NCBI GenBank assembly: GCA_017307955.1 | Contig: JAFKFV010000018.1 | Location: 124,001 to 188,000 of the forward strand | Length of the DNA stretch: 64,000 nt | Origin: Allobosea sp. | GTDB lineage: Bacteria > Pseudomonadota > Alphaproteobacteria > Rhizobiales > Kaistiaceae | Direction: 5' to 3' | Shown here: positions 36,363-43,945 of the stretch, piece by piece | Layout of the letters: the number at the start of each line of letters is the position of its first letter | Numbering within the stretch: the stretch's first letter is position 1 | The notes under the pieces: generated by a model | Seen by the model: only the letters and a program-made list of their open reading frames with translations | Told to the model about the DNA's origin: nothing | The model's database searches: none | Made by a program: the position numbers and the translations under genes

Positions 36363-36887
36363 ATGGAAATCGAGCGCCGCTCGGGATGCCCGATCAATCT
36401 CGCGATGGAGGTGCTCGGCGACCGCTGGAGCCTCGTCATCATCCGCGACATGATGTTCGGCAATCGCCGCCACTTCCGCGACCTGCTCAACCGGTCCGAC
36501 GAGGGCATCGCCTCCAACATCCTGGCGGCGCGGTTGAAGCGCCTCGTGGCGCTCGGCCTCATCGACCGGCAGGACGATCCGAGCCATAGCCAGAAGGCGA
36601 TCTACAGCCTCACCGAAGTCGCCATCGAACTCGTTCCCGTCGTCGCCGCGCTGGGCGCCTGGGGACGGCGGCATCTGCCGGTCAGCGAGGATTTGAGCAT
36701 CCGCGCCGAACTGCTGGAAAAGGGCGGGCCGCCGATGTGGGAGGCCTTCATGGAGGATCTCCGGCTGATCCATGTCGAGGATCCGATCCGCGGCGCCAAT
36801 GGCGAGATCCGGTCGGAGGTGCTGGCAGAACTGACGGCCGCCTTCCTCGAGACCCGGGCGCGGATGGAGGCGGGCCAAAGCGGCTGA
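36363..36887 (+). CDS. HxlR-family transcriptional regulator
   Basis: A 174-residue winged-helix regulator. The HxlR domain runs from residue 1 to about 105. It has CPINLAMEVLGDRWSLVIIR near the N-terminus, the DNA-recognition region ASNILAARLKRLVALGLIDR, and the wing YSLTEVAIELVPVVAALGAW. The Cys at position 9 in SGCPI is the conserved redox-reactive residue of this family. A C-terminal extension of about 65 residues has no recognised domain. GGAGG lies 6 bases before the ATG at 36363, which decides against the ATG at 36357. It is divergent from the RibD-like reductase, its likely target. Confidence 0.92.
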   Translation: MEIERRSGCPINLAMEVLGDRWSLVIIRDMMFGNRRHFRDLLNRSDEGIASNILAARLKRLVALGLIDRQDDPSHSQKAIYSLTEVAIELVPVVAALGAWGRRHLPVSEDLSIRAELLEKGGPPMWEAFMEDLRLIHVEDPIRGANGEIRSEVLAELTAAFLETRARMEAGQSG

Positions 36888-37008
36888 TGCCCGCGCAAGC
36901 GGCAGCGGATGGCGCAGCATGCCGCTTGACGGTCTCCCGCCGCCTCGCGAGACTTTCCGCCCCGCATCGGCGCCGCGCGCGCCTTCTCCCCAAGGACCGC
37001 CCTCCCCC

Positions 37009-37977
37009 ATGGCCAGGAAGCTCATTCTCGACGTCGATACCGGAACGGACGACGCCATCGCGATCATGCTCGCCGCGCTGCATCCGGCGCTCGAGCTCGT
37101 CGGCTGCACGACGGTGAACGGCAATACGGCGGTCGAGAACTGTACCGACAACACGTTGCGCGTGATCGAGCATATCGGCCGGCCGGACATCCCGGTGCAT
37201 CAGGGCATGACGCGGCCGCTGGTGCGCAAGACCTTCCCGACGCCGCGCAGGGAAGGCGACCAGAGCAGCCGCATCCATGGGCCGCATCTGCCGCTGCCCG
37301 AGACCTCGCTGAAGGCGCGGTCGACCGGGGCGGTCGAGTATCTGATCGAGACCTACCGCGCCGCCACCGACGAGATCGCGCTCGTTCCCGTCGGCCCGCT
37401 CAGCAATATCGCCGCGGCGCTGGCGCTCGACCCCGGCTTCGCCGACCGCGTGCCGGAACTGGTGATCATGGGCGGCTCGCATGGCTGGGGCAATGTCACG
37501 GCAGCCGCGGAGTTCAACATCTGGGCCGATCCAGAAGCGGCGGCGATGGTGTTCCAGGCCGGCTTCCGCAAGGTGACGCTGGTGCCGCTCGACGCGACCT
37601 ACCAGGCGTCGCTCGCCCATGCCGACAGCGCCGCCTTCGAGGCGCTCGGCACGCCGGCCGGCCATGCCGCCTCGCTCTTCGTCGAGCACCGCATCGCGGC
37701 CTATGACGCTGTCCAGCCGTTGCCGGGCGGCGGCCACGCGCCGATCCATGACGCGCTCGCCGTCGCCTCGCTGATCCGGCCGGAGGTGATCACGACCAGC
37801 TTCCTGCATGTCGATGTCGAGACCGCCGGCACGCTAACCGTGGGGCGCACCGTCATCGACACGCAGGTGCGCACGGAGGCCTTCAAGAGGAAGGCGCCGA
37901 ACTGCCATGTGGCCTTCGGCGCCGACCGGGCGCTCTTCCGCTCGCTGCTGACCGAGGCCTTCGCGCGAACGGCATAG
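37009..37977 (+). CDS. Nucleoside hydrolase (IU-NH family)
   Basis: Hydrolyses the N-glycosidic bond of nucleosides to base and ribose. The 322-residue protein has the calcium-site signature LDVDTGTDDAIAI at residues 6-18, the conserved VPVGPLSNIAAAL near residue 125, VIMGGSHGWGNVTAAAEFNI near 157, and the His near the C-terminus in PIHDALAVASLI. The ATG at 37009 aligns with the family start; no strong SD is seen. It stands between hxlR and the DUF2076 gene and may be part of the same nucleoside salvage theme as the paralogue at 41821. The two share the fold but are not close duplicates. Confidence 0.92.
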   Translation: MARKLILDVDTGTDDAIAIMLAALHPALELVGCTTVNGNTAVENCTDNTLRVIEHIGRPDIPVHQGMTRPLVRKTFPTPRREGDQSSRIHGPHLPLPETSLKARSTGAVEYLIETYRAATDEIALVPVGPLSNIAAALALDPGFADRVPELVIMGGSHGWGNVTAAAEFNIWADPEAAAMVFQAGFRKVTLVPLDATYQASLAHADSAAFEALGTPAGHAASLFVEHRIAAYDAVQPLPGGGHAPIHDALAVASLIRPEVITTSFLHVDVETAGTLTVGRTVIDTQVRTEAFKRKAPNCHVAFGADRALFRSLLTEAFARTA

Positions 37978-37988
37978 TCCGCCGGGCG

Positions 37989-38648
37989 TCAGACGGTATC
38001 GTCGCCGCCGCCGAAGAAGCCGTCGAAGAAGCCGCCGCCGTCATCGGCGGGGCCCATGTCGGCGTCGGCGACCGACTGGCTGTCGTCGTTGACGGTGACA
38101 TCCTCGTTGACGGTGGTGTTCTCCTCGACGATCCGCTCGCCGCCACCGAGGCCGCCGAAGCCGCCGCCGAACATCGAGCCGATGGCGTTGCCGAGCAGCA
38201 TGCCGCCGGCGACGCCCATCGCCGTCTGGGCCGCGCCGGCGAGGAAGCCGCCGCCGCCGAAGCGCGAGCCCTGCGCGGCCGCGTTCTGCGACCAGGGACC
38301 GGCTGGCGGCGCAGCTGCCGGCTGCTGGCCCCAGGGCCCGCCCTGCTGGGCCGGCTGCGGCGCCGCCTGGCTGCCCGCGCCGAAGCCCGAGGGATAGAGG
38401 CTGCCCGGCTGGTCGCGCGAGGAGAGCTTGGCTTCGAGATCGGCGATGCGCCGCTCGGCCTCCTTCAGCGCATAGTCCTGCATGACGATGGTCTGCGCCA
38501 TGAAATAGGGCGCGCCGGGCTGGCGGCCGACATGGTCGCGGATAAAGGCTTCGGCCTCGGCATCGCGCGGCGGCGAGCGCCGCTCGGTCTCCGCGAGCCG
38601 ACCGAACAGCTGATCGATCGCGGCGCGGTCCTCGTTGCTCATGCTCAT
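37989..38648 (-). CDS. DUF2076 domain-containing protein
   Basis: A 219-residue protein of the DUF2076 family. The helical N-terminus reads EDRAAIDQLFGRLAETERRS, then FMAQTIVMQDYALKEAERRI. A Pro/Gln/Ala linker follows, then a Gly-rich hydrophobic stretch near residues 130-165 (FLAGAAQTAMGVAGGMLLGN), and an acidic, Asn/Asp-rich tail ending GGDDTV. It is probably a periplasmic or membrane-associated structural or quality-control protein. Function is not established for the family. GGAG lies 8 bases before the ATG at 38648. Confidence 0.82.
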   Translation of the reverse strand: MSMSNEDRAAIDQLFGRLAETERRSPPRDAEAEAFIRDHVGRQPGAPYFMAQTIVMQDYALKEAERRIADLEAKLSSRDQPGSLYPSGFGAGSQAAPQPAQQGGPWGQQPAAAPPAGPWSQNAAAQGSRFGGGGFLAGAAQTAMGVAGGMLLGNAIGSMFGGGFGGLGGGERIVEENTTVNEDVTVNDDSQSVADADMGPADDGGGFFDGFFGGGDDTV

Positions 38649-38763
38649 CAGGTCGTCTCCCGTTCGACGCCCCACACGGGGCGCGATGGGTCAGATGGAG
38701 AGCGAAAATGGCGGTGTCGAGGACCGAGCGAGACAAATCGGCATGGGATCGGCGGACGGGAAT

Positions 38764-38782
38764 CGAGCAGGCCCGCTGCTCG
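38764..38782 (-). terminator. Small hairpin just after the lacI-type gene
   Basis: A 7-base stem (38764-38770 with 38776-38782) with a 5-base loop begins 3 bases after the regulator's stop on the minus strand. No U tract follows, so termination is only possible. Confidence 0.35.
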
Positions 38783-38784
38783 CA

Positions 38785-39807
38785 TCAGGCGACCTGAGCG
38801 CGTTTGCCGAACTCCTTCATGCCGCAGCTCTCGCGGATCACGAGTTGCGGCGTGAGCAGGCGCATGCCGAAGGTGCGCGTGATCTGCCCCTCGACGAGAC
38901 CGATGAGATGCCGCGTCGCCAGCGTGCCGAGTTCCTCGGTCGGCTGGCTCATCGTGGTGAGGCGCGGCGTCGAATAGAGGCCTTCCTGGATATTGTCATA
39001 GCCGATCACGGCCATGTCGCGCGGGATCTGCATGCCGCAATCGGTGGCGGCGCGGATGACGCTGATGCCGGCGAGATCGAAGGTCGCGAAGAGCGCGGTC
39101 GGGCGGTCCTCGTCGGCGAGGATCAGCTTGGCGAGTTCATAGGTCGAGGCACGGTCGAAGTCGGCGGCATGATAGAGCTTCGGCTCGAGCCCCGCCTCGC
39201 CCATCGCCTGGAGATAGCCCTTGGCGCGCTCGCTCGGCATCTTCGCCGGTCCGCAGAGCGCCGCGATGCGCCGGTGGCCGAGATCGAGAAGGTGCCGCGT
39301 CGCCGTCATGGCGCCGGCGACGCCGTCGGTCGCGATCAGATAGGCGTTGGGCGCGTAATTGATGCGCCGGTCGAGCAGGACGAAGGGAATGGCGACCTCG
39401 GAAGAGAGCGTCATCAGCTCCTCCGAACTGGAGCCACTGATCAGGAAGAGGCCGTCGACCTGGCGGTCGAGGAAGGTGCGGACATAGCGCAGTTCGCGCT
39501 GCGCATCCTGCTCGCTGTTGCCGAGCACCAGCGTGTAGCCGAGGAGGTCGGCCGAGTTCTCGATGACCCGCGCCAACTCGGCATAAAACGGGTTCGAGAT
39601 GTCGGGGACGATGAGGCCGAGAACGCGCGAGCGCTGGCCGCGAAGCGCCTGCGCCACGCGGTTCGGCCTGTAGCCGAGCTCGGCGATGGCATCGAGCACG
39701 CGCTGGCGCGTTTCCGCCGCCACCGGCCGCGGCCCGTCATTGACGACGTAGCTGACGACGGCGGTCGACGTCCCTGCCCTTCTGGCGACGTCCGCGCGCG
39801 TGACCAT
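38785..39807 (-). CDS. LacI-family transcriptional regulator
   Basis: A 340-residue repressor-type regulator. The LacI helix-turn-helix is MVTRADVARRAGTSTAVVSY, with hinge helix RVAQALRGQRSRVLGLIVPD near residues 45-64. The periplasmic-binding-like effector domain follows, with VDGLFLISGSSSEE, DNIQEGLYSTPRLTTMSQPT and QLVIRESCG at the end. The start at 39807 has GGGGAG upstream and aligns with the family. It lies downstream of the hydrolase gene on the same strand (73-base gap) and probably controls this cluster from the divergent region at 40766-41041. The effector is probably a nucleoside or sugar by family. Confidence 0.92.
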   Translation of the reverse strand: MVTRADVARRAGTSTAVVSYVVNDGPRPVAAETRQRVLDAIAELGYRPNRVAQALRGQRSRVLGLIVPDISNPFYAELARVIENSADLLGYTLVLGNSEQDAQRELRYVRTFLDRQVDGLFLISGSSSEELMTLSSEVAIPFVLLDRRINYAPNAYLIATDGVAGAMTATRHLLDLGHRRIAALCGPAKMPSERAKGYLQAMGEAGLEPKLYHAADFDRASTYELAKLILADEDRPTALFATFDLAGISVIRAATDCGMQIPRDMAVIGYDNIQEGLYSTPRLTTMSQPTEELGTLATRHLIGLVEGQITRTFGMRLLTPQLVIRESCGMKEFGKRAQVA

Positions 39808-39880
39808 TCCCCGCTCCCCTGCCGCGTTCTCGTTCCGCCGGTTGGCCGCCGCTCCGGATGGAGGACGGGTCCGCGCCGCT

Positions 39881-40765
39881 CTATGACCAGCAGGCGCGCA
39901 TGTGATCCATGACCATGCCAAGGAAGGCGCTGTCCGGATCGACGAAGCCCTCGATCGCCGTGAAGTGGTCGCAACCGGGCTGCGCATGCAGAATGGCGCT
40001 GTTTCCGCGCGAACGCCATGCGGCGCCGAAATCCTCGGACTGGCGGTGGAATTCCGCGCTTTCATTGCCGCCCCAGCTGATCAGCAGCGGAACGCCGCCC
40101 TCGGGCACGTTCAGAATCGGGCTGTTGCGGCGAATCTGCTGGCCGGTCAGCTGGATCTTCGGCTGCAGCCAGGTGTAGGGAAACGGCTCGAGATCGTAGA
40201 GGCCGCTGATCGGGCAGCAGCCCTTGATGACATCGGCGGGGAGCATGTAGTCGCCCGCCCAGTCGGTGATCGCCATCATCGCGGTCAGATGGCCGCCGGC
40301 CGAGTTGCCCGTCACATAGAGCCGCTCGCGGTCGCCGCCGAAGGTCTCCGCGTTCCTGTAGACCCAGGCGACCGCCGCGCGGCACTGGCGCACGATCTCG
40401 TCGATCGTGACCTTCGGGCAGACATCGTAATCGATGACGACGGTCGTCACGCCGCGCGCGACGAAGCCCTTGGCGACCCAGACATAGTTCTCCTTCTTCA
40501 GGCGGCCGTCGAACCAGTAGCCGCCATGAATGAAGACCACGATCGGCGCGTTCGGCTCGTCCGCCGGATAGATGTCGAGCTTCTCCATCCGCGTCGGGCC
40601 GTAATAGACGTCCGCCGTCCGTTCGAGGACCGCCAGCGCCGCCTTCGCGGTGGCGATGCGGCCGGCGATGATCTTCTCGAAGGCCTTGGGGTCCTCGATG
40701 CGGATCTCGGGCTTGTATTCCCAGTCGAGTTCTTCCTGGGTTTCGAACGCTCGATATAGCGGCAT
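39881..40765 (-). CDS. Alpha/beta hydrolase (kynurenine-formamidase/BD-FAE-like)
   Basis: A 294-residue serine hydrolase of the group that includes kynurenine formamidases and carbohydrate esterases. The oxyanion motif is VVFIHGGYWFDGRL (near residue 75), the nucleophile elbow LYVTGNSAGGHLTAMM (Ser near residue 149), and the C-terminal His lies in PGCDHFTAIEGF (near residue 265). The ATG at 40765 is chosen on family alignment; the upstream SD is weak. It is divergent from the GATase1-like gene. With the acetamidase/formamidase at 47439 it gives this cluster two possible amide or ester hydrolases. True substrate unknown. Confidence 0.85.
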   Translation of the reverse strand: MPLYRAFETQEELDWEYKPEIRIEDPKAFEKIIAGRIATAKAALAVLERTADVYYGPTRMEKLDIYPADEPNAPIVVFIHGGYWFDGRLKKENYVWVAKGFVARGVTTVVIDYDVCPKVTIDEIVRQCRAAVAWVYRNAETFGGDRERLYVTGNSAGGHLTAMMAITDWAGDYMLPADVIKGCCPISGLYDLEPFPYTWLQPKIQLTGQQIRRNSPILNVPEGGVPLLISWGGNESAEFHRQSEDFGAAWRSRGNSAILHAQPGCDHFTAIEGFVDPDSAFLGMVMDHMRACWS

Positions 40766-40885
40766 GACGGGGCTCGCGCTCTCGCTGGGCGGGGAATGAT
40801 CGGTAGATCGGATCGACCGCCTTTCGCAACACCGCGCCTCCGGCATCGCGGCGGACAATCGCTCCGTTCGGCTTGCGAGGCAAAA

Positions 40886-40899
40886 TCTACTCGTGTAGA
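40886..40899. promoter_or_regulatory. Candidate LacI-family operator
   Basis: TCTACTCGTGTAGA has perfect 5-base arms around a central CG, the usual form of LacI/GalR operators. It lies in the 276-base divergent gap between the hydrolase and the GATase1-like gene, which is where a repressor of both transcripts should bind. Confidence 0.45.
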
Positions 40900-41041
40900 A
40901 TGCTCTCCACACGGCATATTGCGCCTTGTCGCAGTTGTCCAGTCCACCAAAGAGCCGGGACGGTCCTGTCCGATCCGGGGGCGCAGCCGCGCACCCGGCG
41001 GAGGCGGACGAGTGCGCGGTTGCAGAAGAGCGAAGGGCGTC

Positions 41042-41824
41042 ATGAAGGGAAGAATTCTCATCGCCGGGGAGACCTGGGTCACGACGGCGATGCACACGAA
41101 AGGCTTCGACACCTTCGTCACGACCACGTTCGGCGAGGGCTATTCCTCGCTGAAGGCGGCGCTGGAGGCGAGCGGCTACGAGGTGGACGTGATCGAGAAC
41201 CACGTCGCGCCGACGCGCTTCCCCGATACGGCGGAGGCGCTCGCCCGCTATTCGACGATCATCCTCAGCGATATCGGCGCCAACACGCTGCTGCTGCACC
41301 CGAACACCTGGCTGAACGCGCAGAAGTCCGCCAACAAGCTCGACGCCATCGCCGAATATGTGCGCAACGGCGGCGGGCTGATCATGGTCGGCGGCTATCT
41401 CACCTTCACCGGCATCGAGGGCAAGGGCTGCTGGAAGGATACCGTGGTCGAGGCCTGCCTGCCGGTTCGCCTTCAGGCGACCGACGACCGCCGCGAGCAT
41501 CCCGAAGGCGTCGTCGGCACCGTGGTCGAACCCGGCCATCCGGTGATGGCCGGCGTCGAGGGGCCGCTGCCGGCTCTGCTCGGCTACAACCGCGTGACGC
41601 TGGCGCCGGATGCCGCGCTCCTCGCCACGGTCGCCGGCGACCCGCTGCTCGCCGTGACCGAAACCGGCGCCGGCCGCGCCGCCGCGTTCATGTCGGATTG
41701 CAGCCCGCACTGGTGCCCGACCGACTTCGTGAACTGGCCCGGCTACCGCGCGCTCTGGTCCAATCTCTGCGCCTGGACCGGCCGGCTGCCGATGGGCGCC
41801 GACGCCTCGGGTGGGCGCTCGTGA
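41042..41824 (+). CDS. Glutamine amidotransferase-like protein (GATase1_like, PF07090 type)
   Basis: A 260-residue protein with a class I glutamine amidotransferase-like (flavodoxin-type) fold. It opens MKGRILIAGETWVTTAMHTK, then GFDTFVTTTFGEGYSSLKAALE, which is characteristic of the uncharacterised PF07090 group. Later segments are STIILSDIGANTLLLHPNTW and YVRNGGGLIMVGGYLTFTGI. The usual catalytic Cys of amidotransferases is not seen at the nucleophile elbow, so the activity is probably not glutamine hydrolysis. The next gene's GTG overlaps its stop by 4 bases, so the two are coupled. Members often sit beside nucleoside hydrolases and sugar transporters. Confidence 0.82.
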   Translation: MKGRILIAGETWVTTAMHTKGFDTFVTTTFGEGYSSLKAALEASGYEVDVIENHVAPTRFPDTAEALARYSTIILSDIGANTLLLHPNTWLNAQKSANKLDAIAEYVRNGGGLIMVGGYLTFTGIEGKGCWKDTVVEACLPVRLQATDDRREHPEGVVGTVVEPGHPVMAGVEGPLPALLGYNRVTLAPDAALLATVAGDPLLAVTETGAGRAAAFMSDCSPHWCPTDFVNWPGYRALWSNLCAWTGRLPMGADASGGRS

Positions 41825-42768
41825 TCGATCTCCTGCATGACTGCGACCCCGGCAATGACGATGCCGTCGGCATCCTTGCCGCGCTCGGCCATCCGGCCGT
41901 CAATCTCGTCGCGGTGACGACCGGCGCTGGCCATCTCGCCTTCGACCGGACGGCGGAGAATGCCGCGATCACCGTCGCCGCTGCCCATCCGCGCACGGTG
42001 CCGGTCTCGAAGGGGGCCGAGGGCCCGCTGCTCCGGGAGCGGATGATCGCCCGCATCCTCGATTTCGAGAGCGGGCTCGATGCCGACCGCCCGGATCTTG
42101 GCCGCGTCGATCTCGATCCGCTGCATTCGGTCGACCGGATCGCCGCCGCCGCGAAGGCGCATCCGGGGCTGACGATCGTGACGACCGGCCCCTTCACCAA
42201 TCTGGCGCTGGCGCTGCGGCGACATCCTCACGTGAAGGATGCCATCGGCCGGATCGTGACGCTGGGCGGCGCCTGGGGTCTCGGCACCAAGACGGCCGCC
42301 GCGGAATGGAACATCCTCTGCGATCCCGAAGCGGCGGCGATCGTCTATGGCTCGGGCATTCCGATCACGATGGTCCCCGTCGATGCGAGCGCCACGGTGC
42401 CGATCGACGATGCGCTGGTCGCGCGGGTCGCCGCCTTGCCCGGCCCGGCCGCGGCGCTGGCGGCCGAACTGCTCGCCTCGCTGCGGACGACGCATCGGCC
42501 GGGCGTGTTCGCCCCCGCCGACATGCCGCTGCACGACCCATGCGCGATCCTCGCCGCCGCCGATCCCGCGATCGTCACGACGGTTCCGGCGCGCGTCGAT
42601 GTCGAGACGGCCAGCGGGCTCAACTACGGGCGGACCGTGGTCGACTTCGCCGGCCGGACCGAGCGACCGAACAATTGCGACGTCGTCATCGCCTTCGATG
42701 TCGCGGCAACGCAGGACGCGCTGGTCGGCGCGATCGCGGCGCTGTCGCGGCTTCAGCAGAGAGCCTGA
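41821..42768 (+). CDS. Nucleoside hydrolase (IU-NH family)
   Basis: A 315-residue nucleosidase. The signature is VIDLLHDCDPGNDDAVGILA at the N-terminus, with DCDPGNDD in place of the usual DTDPGxDD; the two end Asp that bind calcium are kept. Further family motifs are VTTGPFTNLALAL near residue 120 and TLGGAWGLGTKTAAAEWNIL near 143; the active-site His is in PLHDPCAILA near 238. The GTG start is translationally coupled to the GATase1-like gene (GTGA overlap). It is encoded just before a BMP-type importer, so it most likely cleaves the nucleoside that the importer brings in. Confidence 0.92.
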   Translation: MIDLLHDCDPGNDDAVGILAALGHPAVNLVAVTTGAGHLAFDRTAENAAITVAAAHPRTVPVSKGAEGPLLRERMIARILDFESGLDADRPDLGRVDLDPLHSVDRIAAAAKAHPGLTIVTTGPFTNLALALRRHPHVKDAIGRIVTLGGAWGLGTKTAAAEWNILCDPEAAAIVYGSGIPITMVPVDASATVPIDDALVARVAALPGPAAALAAELLASLRTTHRPGVFAPADMPLHDPCAILAAADPAIVTTVPARVDVETASGLNYGRTVVDFAGRTERPNNCDVVIAFDVAATQDALVGAIAALSRLQQRA

Positions 42769-42864
42769 GGTCGGGCGGCCGCGGATGGCGCGGCAGCCGG
42801 GCGTTCACCATGCAGACCGCCGGCTTCATGGACGGCGGCTGAAGACAAAAGAAGGGAACTCATC

Positions 42865-43875
42865 ATGACTTTGCTATCGAGGGGAATGGCGGGCCTGGCT
42901 GCGGGCATCGTCTCGGTGATGCTCATGGGCGGGGCCGCCCTGGCAGAAGACAAGTTCAGCGCCGTCTATGTCATGAGCGACAATCTCGGCGACATGGGCT
43001 TCAACGACAACGCCAGGACCGGCTTCGACCGCGCGGCGAAGGACGGCGTCAAGGTCAAGCTCCTGCAGGCCTCGCCGACCGACCCGCAGCTCTGGCGACA
43101 GAACCTGGAGGCCGTCTCCAATTCCGGCGACTGGAGCGTGATCTTCACCGGCCCGAACATGCACGACAACCTGGCCGCCGTCGCGCCGCAGCATCCCGAG
43201 CAGAAATACGTCTTCTTCGACGACGAGCTCGCGCTGCCGAACGTGCTCTCCGTCAAATACGCCCAGAACGAGGGCTCGTACCTCGCCGGCGTGCTGGCGG
43301 CGATCGCCGCGACCGACAAGGCGGACTTCCCGCTCTCCTCCGGTGATCCCAAGATCGCCGTCGTGGCCGGCATGGACCTTCCCGTCATCCAGGACTTCAT
43401 CCTCGGCTTCAAGCAGGGCGCGGCGACGATTGCTCCCGACGTCCAGGTGCAGGTGATCTTCATCGGCAACTTCAACGACGCCCAGAAGGCCTATGACCTG
43501 ACCAAGACCGCGATCGAGAACGGCGCCAACGTCGTCTACAACGTCGCCGGTCCGGCCGGCCTTGGCATCCTCAAGGGCGCGGCCGACTCGAACAAGTATG
43601 CGATCGGCGTCGATTCCGACCAGAACGGCCTGCATCCGAACAACGTCATCGCCTCGATGACCAAGCAGATCGGCAACTCGATCTACGATTCGATCGAGCA
43701 GATCCGCGCCGGCAAGGCGGAGTTCGGCAAGCTGAAGATCTACGGCCTCGCCAATGACGGCGTCGGCCTCATCTACAACGACGCTCTCGTTCCGGCGGGC
43801 GTGAAGGCCAAGGTCGATGAGGCGAAGGCCAAGGTCGTCAAGGGCGAGCTGAAGGTCGACACCGCCTTCAAATGA
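42865..43875 (+). CDS. BMP family ABC transporter substrate-binding protein (PnrA/NupN-like)
   Basis: A periplasmic receptor of the basic membrane protein family, whose studied members bind purine nucleosides. The 336-residue protein has a signal peptide (residues 1-27, ending GAALAE). Its family segments are SDNLGDMGFNDNARTGFDRA, near residue 37, and VVYNVAGPAGLGILKGA, near residue 212. There is no lipobox Cys, so it is soluble, unlike many Gram-positive members. AAGGGA lies 7 bases before the ATG. It is first gene of a complete importer with ATPase and two permeases downstream. Confidence 0.92.
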   Translation: MTLLSRGMAGLAAGIVSVMLMGGAALAEDKFSAVYVMSDNLGDMGFNDNARTGFDRAAKDGVKVKLLQASPTDPQLWRQNLEAVSNSGDWSVIFTGPNMHDNLAAVAPQHPEQKYVFFDDELALPNVLSVKYAQNEGSYLAGVLAAIAATDKADFPLSSGDPKIAVVAGMDLPVIQDFILGFKQGAATIAPDVQVQVIFIGNFNDAQKAYDLTKTAIENGANVVYNVAGPAGLGILKGAADSNKYAIGVDSDQNGLHPNNVIASMTKQIGNSIYDSIEQIRAGKAEFGKLKIYGLANDGVGLIYNDALVPAGVKAKVDEAKAKVVKGELKVDTAFK

Positions 43876-43885
43876 GACGATTCCT

Positions 43886-43916
43886 TGCGGGGGCGGCCCG
43901 GGCGGCCGCTCCCGCA
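43886..43916 (+). terminator. Strong hairpin after the binding-protein gene
   Basis: A 13-base-pair GC-rich stem with one G-U pair (43886-43898 with 43904-43916) and a 5-base loop starts 10 bases after the BMP stop. It is followed by a pyrimidine-rich but not U-rich stretch. The likely role is a partial terminator or a 3' stabiliser giving more binding protein than transporter, as suggested for the element at 29394. Confidence 0.55.
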
Positions 43917-43945
43917 TCCTTCTCGCTTCGCCGGCGGACCAGCGC

